NCBI GenBank assembly: GCA_965115835.1
Contig: OZ220471.1
Coordinates: 1,240,001 to 1,304,000 of the forward strand
Direction: 5' to 3'
Source: Foliamicus sp965115835
Lineage (GTDB): Bacteria; Pseudomonadota; Gammaproteobacteria; Steroidobacterales; Foliamicaceae
DNA length: 64,000 bases
Shown here: piece by piece, positions 7,221 through 16,706 of the stretch
Layout of the letters: the number at the start of each line of letters is the position of its first letter
Numbering within the stretch: the stretch's first letter is position 1
Program-made: the position numbers and the translations under genes
Notes under the pieces: generated by a model
What the model was told of the DNA's origin: nothing
Databases searched by the model: none
What the model saw: only the letters and a program-made list of their open reading frames with translations

Positions 7221-8375
7221 TTGCGGCGGCTGAACTTTCCCGCGCCGGAATGGCCTGCGGGCGCAGCACAACTGCGCGCCAAGGTGCGGGCGTTCCTGAA
7301 AGAAGCAATGCGCGATATCCCGATTGGCGAGCGCGCTCTTTCCTGGGACGCCTGCAACCCGGAGTTCAGCCGGCGCATGGGCCTGGCCGGGTTCATCGGG
7401 GTGAGTTTGCCGCGCGAATATGGTGGCGGTGGCCGCTCGCATCTGGAACGTTTTGTGGTCCTGGAGGAATGTCTGGCGGCCGGGGCGCCAACCGGTTTTC
7501 ACTGGTTCGCCGACCGGCAGAGCGGTCCGTTGATCCTGCGCTACGGCAGTAAGGAACTCAAGCAGGCCATCTTGCCGCGCATCTGCCGGGGGGAACTGTG
7601 TTTCTGCATCGGCATGAGCGAGCCCGATTCGGGGTCGGATCTGGCCTCGCTGCGAACCCGGGCGCGGCGCAACAGCGCCGGCTGGGTGGTCAACGGGACC
7701 AAGGTGTGGACCACCAACGCCCACCGCGCCGATTACATGATCGCGCTGTTCCGCACAGGAGAAGGCAGTCGCCGGCACGAGGGTCTGTCGCAGTTTCTGG
7801 TGGATCTGCGCAATACGGCCGGCATCCGCATAGCGCCCATCCGCGATCTGGCCGGCCGCGAGCACTTCAACGAAGTGCATTTCGAGGACGCGCAGCTGGC
7901 CGAAGACGCACTCATCGGCGAGGAAAACAACGGCTGGGCGCAGGTGATTGAAGAGCTGGCGCTGGAGCGCTCCGGCCCCGAACGCTATCTGTCCTGCCAG
8001 ACGCTTTTCAACGAGTTGCTCCGGGTGCTCGGGGAGCGCGGCGCCGGAGATGCCGCGGCGGCGGCAATCGGCGGGACGATCGCGCAGCTGGGCGCCCTGC
8101 GCGCCATGTCGCTGTCGGTGGCCGCGATGCTCCAGGCCAGCGAATCGCCCAATCTGGAGGCGGCCATGGTCAAGGACATGGGCGCACGTTACGAGCAGTC
8201 GCTTCCGGCTCTCGCCCAGGAGCTTGTCGATCTGCCTCCGGACGCAAGTCCGGACGCGTTGCCGTATCAACAGGCCCTGCGCCTGATGACCCTTCTGGCG
8301 CCTTCCTTTTCCCTGCGTGGGGGCAGCGGCGAAATCCTGCGCGGCATCATCGCACGCGGGCTGGGCTTGCGGTAA
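7221..8375 (+). CDS. Acyl-CoA dehydrogenase, full-length subunit
   Basis: An FAD-dependent acyl-CoA dehydrogenase of 384 residues, normal length, with all three domains: an N-terminal helical domain; a middle beta domain with CIGMSEPDSGSDLASL and VNGTKVWTTNAH; and a C-terminal helical domain ending GGSGEILRGIIARGLG. It oxidises an acyl-CoA to the trans-2-enoyl-CoA. The start is TTG 7221, eight bases after the ferredoxin stop; no ATG fits. It overlaps the next gene by one base (TAATG), so the two dehydrogenase subunits are translationally coupled and probably form a heteromer. The catalytic base position is replaced by a glycine/serine-rich turn next to a glutamate; without structural alignment I cannot say which subunit carries the base. 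Confidence 0.92.
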   Translation: MRRLNFPAPEWPAGAAQLRAKVRAFLKEAMRDIPIGERALSWDACNPEFSRRMGLAGFIGVSLPREYGGGGRSHLERFVVLEECLAAGAPTGFHWFADRQSGPLILRYGSKELKQAILPRICRGELCFCIGMSEPDSGSDLASLRTRARRNSAGWVVNGTKVWTTNAHRADYMIALFRTGEGSRRHEGLSQFLVDLRNTAGIRIAPIRDLAGREHFNEVHFEDAQLAEDALIGEENNGWAQVIEELALERSGPERYLSCQTLFNELLRVLGERGAGDAAAAAIGGTIAQLGALRAMSLSVAAMLQASESPNLEAAMVKDMGARYEQSLPALAQELVDLPPDASPDALPYQQALRLMTLLAPSFSLRGGSGEILRGIIARGLGLR

Positions 8376-9166
8376 TGGGTGCGGATCCCCTGTTGCAGGA
8401 TACGGTGGAGCGTCTGTTCTCCGAACGGCTTAAACCCGAATACCTTGCCGGGGCGGAATGTTCGGGCGGGAAAGAATTCCTCGATCAGGCCCGGGAAATC
8501 GGCCTGGACGCCGTGCTGGCGCCGCAGGAGGAAGGGGGCTATGGCGGGAACTGGCCGGACGCATTCGTCATAGCCGAAGCCTGCGGGCGGTATGCGGCGC
8601 CAGGGAACCTTCCGGAGATGATGATCCGGCGGGGTCTGGGCGAAGCGCCGGAACCGGTGGCGGAAGACCCGGGCGACTTGCCGCTGCCGGCAGGCGCCCT
8701 GTTGCGCTCGGCGCAGATGGCCGGAGCAGCCCAGGCGCTGCTGGAGCGCTCCGTTCGATACAGCCGGGAACGCCAGCAGTTCGGCCGTCTGCTGGGAAAG
8801 TTTCAGGCAGTGCAGCAGCAGTTGGCCGAACTGGCGGGTTACGCGGCCTGCATGCAGGCCGCCTCGCAGCAGGCGTTCGCGGCAGTGGAACGCGACGGAA
8901 TGCCCCACAGCGAGGACCATCCGGCGTGGCTGGCCGTGGCCATCGCCAAGTGCCGCTGTTCCGAACTGGCGCACCCCGTGACCCTCATTGCCCACGGCGT
9001 ACATGGCGCGATCGGCTTTACCGAGGAATTCGGGCTGCACTATTTCAGCAGGCCGCTGTGGCGCTGGCGCGCCGAATACGGACGCCATTCGGACTGGGCG
9101 CTGGCCATCGGCCGGAGCGCCGTCACCCGGGGCCCCGTTGCCATCTGGCGGGACCTTGCGGGATAG
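8375..9166 (+). CDS. Short acyl-CoA dehydrogenase-like subunit
   Basis: A 263-residue acyl-CoA dehydrogenase homologue, much shorter than the usual 360-390. An N-terminal helical domain (to ~85; GLDAVLAPQEEGGYGG, FVIAEACGRY) is followed after ~30 residues of Pro/Glu-rich linker by the C-terminal helical domain with the FAD-contact motif RYSRERQQFGRLLGKFQAVQ. There is no room for the middle beta domain, which normally binds FAD and substrate. It probably pairs with the full-length subunit just upstream, as in alpha2beta2 acyl-CoA dehydrogenases of steroid side-chain catabolism, but in an extreme form. ATG 8375 overlaps the upstream stop. Confidence 0.87.
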   Translation: MGADPLLQDTVERLFSERLKPEYLAGAECSGGKEFLDQAREIGLDAVLAPQEEGGYGGNWPDAFVIAEACGRYAAPGNLPEMMIRRGLGEAPEPVAEDPGDLPLPAGALLRSAQMAGAAQALLERSVRYSRERQQFGRLLGKFQAVQQQLAELAGYAACMQAASQQAFAAVERDGMPHSEDHPAWLAVAIAKCRCSELAHPVTLIAHGVHGAIGFTEEFGLHYFSRPLWRWRAEYGRHSDWALAIGRSAVTRGPVAIWRDLAG

Positions 9167-9217
9167 CAGCGCCCTGCTCTCGCCCCCGGGCGCAGGAATG
9201 GTGCAATATTCGGGTTC

Positions 9218-10876
9218 ATGGCGGGGCCAATTCCGAGAGCGTTCATCGACGATCTCCTGGATCGCGCAGACCTCACGGAAATCATCGGCGAGCGTGTAAG
9301 TCTCACGCGCGCCGGGCGCGAATACAAGGGCCTTTGTCCCTTTCACAAAGAAAGGACGCCTTCGTTCACGGTCAGCCCCGCCAAGGGGTTTTTCCACTGC
9401 TTCGGCTGCGGCGTTCATGGCAGCGCCCTCGGTTTCCTGATGCAGCACGACGGGCTGGACTTCCCGGCTGCGGTCGAGGCGCTGGCCGACCGCTACGGCC
9501 TGGAGATGCCCCGAACCGGACCGTCCAGACCCTCGGACAAGGGACTGTACGAACTGCTGCAGGCGGCGGCCCGCTACTACACCGATCAACTCAAGCGCCA
9601 TTCCGCATCCCGGCAGTACCTGCAGGGCCGGGGGATGACCGGCCAGATCGCCCGTGTTTTCGCCCTTGGCTACTCACCCGGCGGCAACAAGCTGCTGGCC
9701 CGTTTCGGCCAAACCCGGGAGAACTGCCTCCGTCTTCTCGAGGCCGGTCTTGTGCTGAAGAGCGATTCCGGGCAGTTTTACGACCGCTTTCGCGACCGGA
9801 TCATGTTTCCGATCCGGGATCGCCGCGGGCGGGTGACTGGCTTCGGCGGACGCGCCATGGGTCAGGCCGAGCCCAAGTACATGAACAGCCCCGAGACGCC
9901 CGTGTTCCGCAAGGGGAGCGAACTGTACGGACTGTATGAATGGCCCCGGCGCAGGATCGATCGATGCGTTCTGGTGGAAGGCTACATGGATGTGATCGGG
10001 CTGGCCCAGCATGAGGTGGAGGGTGCGGTGGCTCCCCTGGGCACCGCAGTGACGCCACGCCAACTCGCGCGGCTTTTCGTCGCCGCTCCCGGCGTCGTTT
10101 TCTGTTTCGACAGCGATGCCGCAGGTCGCCGGGCGGCCGAGCGCGCAATGGAGCGCGTACTTCCGGAAATGCGCGAAGGCCGGCAGTCGAGTGTCGCGTT
10201 CCTGCCGCAAGGCGAAGACCCCGACAGTTTTGTCCATTCCCACGGCGCAGCCGCCTTCCGCGAGATCCTCGACAAGGCCATGCCGATGTCCGAGTTCATG
10301 GTGACCCGCCTCGCGCAGAAGTGCGATTGCGGATCTGCCGAAGGGCGAGCGCGGCTGGCCGAGCTGGCCAGACCGCTGCTGAGCGCCACGCCCCTGGGCG
10401 TATACCGCGACCTGCTCATTGCGCGACTGGCCGAAGAGGTCCGTCTTGGGCCAGAAAGGCTTCGCCAACTCCTGCAAGTTCCCCAACAACGGCGCGGCAG
10501 ACCGCGGCCGGCGGCCACGCAAGCGGCCGCCAGGGGGCCCTTCGATACCCTCGGCGAATCGCTGGCCGGACTGGTCCTCAACTTTCCCGAACGGGTTCCG
10601 GAGCGAGACCGGCTACCGGAACTCGAGCAACTGTCCGAGCCGCAAGTCGCCCTTTTCAGGGAATTGTTCGAGCAAGCGCGCAACACGCCCGCCGCCAACG
10701 CCGCCAAATTGCTCGAACGCTTCCGCGACCGCCCGGAATACGAGTTCGTCTCGCGGCTTCTGGCCAGACATTCCGCACTCAGCCCGCAACAGGCGGAAGT
10801 GGAACTGACCGAAGGCATCGAACGGCTGTCGAGGGAAAACGCGCTCCGCCGGATGGCTACCCGCACTCCTGCCTGA
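9218..10876 (+). CDS. dnaG: DNA primase
   Basis: Primase makes RNA primers at the replication fork. The 552-residue protein (E. coli 581) shows the CHC2 zinc ribbon (CPFHKERTPSF ... HCFGCG, about residues 40-64), the catalytic core, the TOPRIM motifs VLVEGYMDVI (~251) and CFDSDAAGRRAA (~296), and a C-terminal helicase-binding region. The zinc ligands and TOPRIM acidic residues are intact. ATG 9218 lies 51 bases after the acyl-CoA dehydrogenase stop. In most proteobacteria dnaG follows rpsU and precedes rpoD; here rpoD is 0.9 kb downstream with one small membrane-protein gene between, and rpsU is displaced. Confidence 0.97.
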   Translation: MAGPIPRAFIDDLLDRADLTEIIGERVSLTRAGREYKGLCPFHKERTPSFTVSPAKGFFHCFGCGVHGSALGFLMQHDGLDFPAAVEALADRYGLEMPRTGPSRPSDKGLYELLQAAARYYTDQLKRHSASRQYLQGRGMTGQIARVFALGYSPGGNKLLARFGQTRENCLRLLEAGLVLKSDSGQFYDRFRDRIMFPIRDRRGRVTGFGGRAMGQAEPKYMNSPETPVFRKGSELYGLYEWPRRRIDRCVLVEGYMDVIGLAQHEVEGAVAPLGTAVTPRQLARLFVAAPGVVFCFDSDAAGRRAAERAMERVLPEMREGRQSSVAFLPQGEDPDSFVHSHGAAAFREILDKAMPMSEFMVTRLAQKCDCGSAEGRARLAELARPLLSATPLGVYRDLLIARLAEEVRLGPERLRQLLQVPQQRRGRPRPAATQAAARGPFDTLGESLAGLVLNFPERVPERDRLPELEQLSEPQVALFRELFEQARNTPAANAAKLLERFRDRPEYEFVSRLLARHSALSPQQAEVELTEGIERLSRENALRRMATRTPA

Positions 10877-10932
10877 GTCCGGCGCCTGCCTTTATAGTGG
10901 GCGCCTCTGGATGGAACTTCGGGAGATCGAAC

Positions 10933-11346
10933 ATGGCGCAACGCATCTACCTGGGTGTCATGGCGGCGCTTTACCTTGCCTCGGCCGTATACGCCAGCCT
11001 CGATCCCGAGGCATTGGGGGAATGGCTGGGGATTGCGCCCATCGAAGCTTCGGGCCTGACCGAGATTCGCGCTACCTACGGAGGGCTGGTACTGGGCAAC
11101 GGACTGTTGCTCGCAGCGGGCCTGTGGTTCAGGAACCTCGCGCTGGCCGGGCTGCTGAGCGCCGCCTTCGGTTTGGGATTCCTCGCACTGGCGCGGCTGG
11201 CGGCGGAAGTCTTTCTCGGCGAACCCGGCATGAACCCCAACCAGGGAATCATCATCTTGTTCGAACTTGCGGCGGCAGGACTGGCCGCGTTCTTCGCGCG
11301 CCGGGCGCTTGGCGAAGACCGCAGGCTGAGCGACAGCCGCTACTGA
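10933..11346 (+). CDS. DUF4345-like small membrane protein
   Basis: A 137-residue protein with four predicted membrane helices (around residues 5-22, 48-66, 70-92 and 105-125). It resembles DUF4345 proteins, with the typical ATYGGLVLGNGLLLAAGL loop between helices 1 and 2. Function is unknown. The start at 10933 follows GGGAG with correct spacing; an open frame extends far upstream but has no such signal and overlaps dnaG. It sits between dnaG and rpoD. Confidence 0.8.
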   Translation: MAQRIYLGVMAALYLASAVYASLDPEALGEWLGIAPIEASGLTEIRATYGGLVLGNGLLLAAGLWFRNLALAGLLSAAFGLGFLALARLAAEVFLGEPGMNPNQGIIILFELAAAGLAAFFARRALGEDRRLSDSRY

Positions 11347-11753
11347 AGCAGCGCCGAAACCACTGCCGCGCCTGCGGCATCCAGATACGCAAGCCGCCGT
11401 CATTCCAGCCAGCTCACTCGCGCCTCCGATAGCGCGGTCTTGCGGCGGTTCGAAGCCATGGTTTTCGTAAACTTTTCATTCAAGAACAATATGATGGGGA
11501 TTCCTTTCGGGGCCGTAGCAACGGCTCCGCGCCCGGGATGCTGCTTCGCAAGCCGCCCGGCGACCCGGAACGTCTCGGGGCGGCGCCCGGCGGTTTCGAG
11601 CGCATTGCAGGAACCCGTTGCGAACCTGGCCGGAACCGGGCAGACTGCGTTGATCGCATGAAACAATCGGGCGAAAATGACCACAAGGCTCCGGACCATT
11701 GACACATGAGCGATAATTATTTGTTTGTCCCTTAACGGAGACTCTCGCCTGCC
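11347..11753. other. Intergenic leader upstream of rpoD
   Basis: A 407-base region without a convincing gene. It becomes more A+T-rich at 11440-11515 and 11660-11735. A TTGACA at 11699 has no -10 box at a workable distance. It probably contains the rpoD promoter(s), which I could not place with confidence. Confidence 0.4.
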
Positions 11754-13697
<1,944 letters not shown>

Positions 13698-13713
13698 CCC
13701 GAAGCTGCCGGAA

Positions 13714-14466
13714 CTAGGAGAATACCAGTCCGCCGTTGATATCGACGCTCGCGCCGGTCATGAAGCTGGACTCGGAAGAGGCCAGATAAGCCACCAGATC
13801 CGCAACCTCCGAGGCCTTTCCTTCCCGGCGCAACGGCGTGGCTGCGGCCACCCCCGCCCGCACCGAATCCCTGGTGAAGGTGTCGTGGAACGAGGTGCTG
13901 ATCATTCCCGGGCACACGCAATTCACCCGAATATCCTGCGGGCCCAATTCCTTGGCGAAAGCTCGGGTAAGCGACATGACCGCACCCTTGGAGGCCGCAT
14001 AGGCGGCTGCTCCGGGGCCGCCCCCGTCGCGGCCGGCCTGCGACGCCAGGTTGATGATGGACGAGCCAGCCGGCATGTGCGGAACCACACACTGGGTGGC
14101 CAAAAAAGCGCTTGTCACGTTCAGCCTCATCACGCCTTCCAGGAAATCTTCGCTCATTTCCGCCAGGGACTTCCGGGCCACCAGGCCGCCGACCACATTC
14201 ACCAGAATATCGACAGACTCGCCGAAGGCCTCGACCGTCCGGGCCACCAGACGTTCCACATCGGGCCGGCGGGTCATGTCGCCCCCAACCGCAATCGCGG
14301 CGCCGCCGGCCTCGTTGATTTGCGCCGCCACCGCTTCCCCGGCTTCACGGCTGTTGCAGTAGTTCACTGCAACTCGCGCGCCGCGAGCAGCGAGCGTTTC
14401 CGAAACCGACCGCCCGATATCCCTGGAGCCTCCGGCGACGATAGCGACTTTTCCCTTCAAGCTCAT
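13714..14466 (-). CDS. SDR-family oxidoreductase, probable 4-deoxy-hexoseulose uronate (DEH) reductase
   Basis: A classical short-chain dehydrogenase of 250 residues. The cofactor motif is AGGSRDIGRS, a variant of TGxxxGIG. An N in NYCNSREAG after the second strand suggests NADPH, and the catalytic set is S (INLASQAG), Y and K (YAASK, ~155-159). As the last gene of an alginate lyase operon it most likely reduces DEH, the open-chain product of alginate monomers, to 2-keto-3-deoxy-gluconate; the sequence alone would also fit a FabG-like ketoreductase. It overlaps the PL17 gene by four bases (ATGA), so translation is coupled. Confidence 0.85.
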   Translation of the reverse strand: MSLKGKVAIVAGGSRDIGRSVSETLAARGARVAVNYCNSREAGEAVAAQINEAGGAAIAVGGDMTRRPDVERLVARTVEAFGESVDILVNVVGGLVARKSLAEMSEDFLEGVMRLNVTSAFLATQCVVPHMPAGSSIINLASQAGRDGGGPGAAAYAASKGAVMSLTRAFAKELGPQDIRVNCVCPGMISTSFHDTFTRDSVRAGVAAATPLRREGKASEVADLVAYLASSESSFMTGASVDINGGLVFS

Positions 14467-16706
14467 TGCAAGCCTTCCTCGTTGTGTGCTGAATGCCTTT
14501 TTTCAAGCGGGCCGTTCTCATCGAACAACCCGAAGTAGCCGTTCCATGCAAACTCCCTGCCCCCAATATCGACGGCATGTTCCCGACCGGCGTCAGGATC
14601 ATGGGAAAGCGCCAGAAAACGCTCCCTGCCCTGCCGTGTGACAAAGCGGATCACATCCTTCGCGCCGTCGCCATGGCGATCCATGAAGGCGATCGAGCCT
14701 TCGCTGCCGAGCGTGAATTCTTCGCTGGCGTTGTACTCGCCATGTACTTCCAGCGCAGACAGGAAGGTGCTCCGCCGGCCATCCTCCAGGCGCAGGATGA
14801 CCGCCTGCTCGCGGCGCAGATTCATTTGCGGATCATTGGCGCCGAGCTCCGTGACCAGAATCTCGAAAGGGGAATCGGCCCGGGCCGAATAGGTATAGAA
14901 ACGGTCGCCTGTCAGCCAGGTCATCGAGAACCGCTCTCCGGCGGCCACTCCGGCCCTGGCCCGCAGCCACAGATGCTGGTAGCCGCTGGCCTTGCCCAGT
15001 GGTTTCAGGTTCTCCGTTTGCACCTCAAGCGCCGGGCTCGAAGCGATGACCTGACCGCTGAAATGCAGCGGCAGATCGTATTGCCTCGCGGCGGCGCCGA
15101 ACACCCTGAGCACATCGATCACCAGCGGACCGGCAGTAACCGCGCCATCGAGCAGCGCCAGCGTTCGGCTGAAGGACAGATCCTCGTAGGCGCCGTCCAT
15201 CGAAGCGGCGGCAACATGAATGCCCGCGGCGCTGTAAAAGAAAGTGACCCTGGGGTGAAACCGCTCGCCCACCGCCAGCCGGGCGTCGAAATGACTGCGC
15301 TGGTCCACAACCAAGGTGTTGTGGGCAACCGACTGCTTGGCCCAGCTCGTGTTCTCGGGCAAATAGCGGCCGCCGTTCTTGGGCTCGACATTCAGGAAGC
15401 GCACGGCGCCATAGTCCGTCACGACCGCATTGCCGTTGTCGTAAAACAGCCAGTGCAGCTTGTCGAAGTGGCCGTGCCCCATCCCTTGCGCCGTGGCCTT
15501 CAGCACCAGCGCCTGATGCCCGGCCCCCGTGCCGTTGCGCAGCACGGCCAGGCCGCCCTGTTTGCCATGCGGGCCATCCCGGAACAACACGGACCGATGC
15601 TCGTACGGCTGCGCCTCGCCGCGGTCCACCGCTCGCGCCGTGGTGAAGCCATCGCCGGTGAGCACGTAGGAGCCCTGGCCGAGGGCAAGCGACAGCAGCC
15701 TGGAATCGCCGGTCAGCGCATAGGCCATGGCCACGCCATAACGCAACTCCACGGTGGTCAGCCCCTTTTCCCTGATGGCGTCATTGATCGGGAAGAACAA
15801 GCCCTTGTAGGAAAGCTCCACACAGGCGTAAATGGCCTTGACCAACAGGCCATCGCGATACTCGAAGATCTTCAGCTGCGGGTCGTTGTTGTCGATGCTG
15901 CGGGCGAAGAGAATCATCGGCATCAGGGCATAGCGCTGGTAGTAGGGGCCCTCGGCGTAGTAGCCGTCCGGAGAAAGCAGCCGGTCCAGTTGCCTGATGA
16001 ACCCGGCGCTGCCGTCGAGCGCAAGCCCGCGCAGCGACACCTCCACATAGGACCGGTCGCCGAGCACGTATCCCGTCATTCCCACGGCTGCCACCGCCCA
16101 GGTACCGTGGTTATGAATCCGGTCGAAGGTTTGCGGCGATTCCACCGAAAGGAACTCGGCCATCGGCCTGAGCAGGTTCCCTTCGATGATGCTTCTCTCG
16201 CCGCCGGAAAGGCTGTCGAGAATCGCGTCGTAGCCCTGGATTACGTGAACCAGCCAGACGGCCTCGTTGAGGCTCTGCCAGAACAGCCGACCGGCGGCCT
16301 GCTCCTTCTTCATGGGATGCTCGCCCAGCCCCGGATACATTCCCGCATAAGCCAGCAGCAAGGATCGTGCGTGATCCGCATAGCGGCCAATGCCGGTGAG
16401 TTGGTAGACGACTCCCGCTTCGCGAATCGCAATGCCGTTGCGCTTGTGCTGCTCGTGCGAGTAGCCGCCGCCCGCATCGGTTGGCGGCGGCGCCTCGGGC
16501 GGCGCCGCAAAATACCGGTCGACGCGCAACCGCGCCTGATCCAGGGCGCGCAGGAATCCGGGGGATTCGTCGATCGACGCCTTGATGCGCGCCACATCGG
16601 CAGCGGTCAGCAGCAAGCGGGGGTGAGACGCGGCGCCCTGCGCCGGCCAGCCGCCTGCGAGGACGAGGGCCGCCGCAAGAACAAGGCCGAAGGGGACGGC
16701 GCGCAT
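14463..16706 (-). CDS. Oligoalginate lyase, polysaccharide lyase family 17
   Basis: An exported exo-type lyase that turns alginate oligomers into unsaturated monomers. The 747-residue protein has a signal peptide (cleaved near residue 26), an alpha/alpha-toroid domain and a C-terminal beta-sheet domain of the heparinase II/III type. Catalytic residues of the PL17 archetype line up: N199-H200 in RIHNHGTW and Y256 in EGPYYQRYA, the same 56-residue spacing as in the Alg17c enzyme. Conserved VAHNTLVVD lies in the second domain. The start at 16706 is chosen because the signal peptide begins there and it overlaps the upstream stop (TGATG); the frame is open further upstream but codes antisense-like sequence. 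Confidence 0.92.
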   Translation of the reverse strand: MRAVPFGLVLAAALVLAGGWPAQGAASHPRLLLTAADVARIKASIDESPGFLRALDQARLRVDRYFAAPPEAPPPTDAGGGYSHEQHKRNGIAIREAGVVYQLTGIGRYADHARSLLLAYAGMYPGLGEHPMKKEQAAGRLFWQSLNEAVWLVHVIQGYDAILDSLSGGERSIIEGNLLRPMAEFLSVESPQTFDRIHNHGTWAVAAVGMTGYVLGDRSYVEVSLRGLALDGSAGFIRQLDRLLSPDGYYAEGPYYQRYALMPMILFARSIDNNDPQLKIFEYRDGLLVKAIYACVELSYKGLFFPINDAIREKGLTTVELRYGVAMAYALTGDSRLLSLALGQGSYVLTGDGFTTARAVDRGEAQPYEHRSVLFRDGPHGKQGGLAVLRNGTGAGHQALVLKATAQGMGHGHFDKLHWLFYDNGNAVVTDYGAVRFLNVEPKNGGRYLPENTSWAKQSVAHNTLVVDQRSHFDARLAVGERFHPRVTFFYSAAGIHVAAASMDGAYEDLSFSRTLALLDGAVTAGPLVIDVLRVFGAAARQYDLPLHFSGQVIASSPALEVQTENLKPLGKASGYQHLWLRARAGVAAGERFSMTWLTGDRFYTYSARADSPFEILVTELGANDPQMNLRREQAVILRLEDGRRSTFLSALEVHGEYNASEEFTLGSEGSIAFMDRHGDGAKDVIRFVTRQGRERFLALSHDPDAGREHAVDIGGREFAWNGYFGLFDENGPLEKRHSAHNEEGLQ

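Noticed and set aside
11699..11725. TTGACA with downstream TAATTA as the rpoD promoter
   Set aside because: The distance between the boxes is about nine bases, too short for sigma-70; no suitable -10 exists at 16-18 bases.
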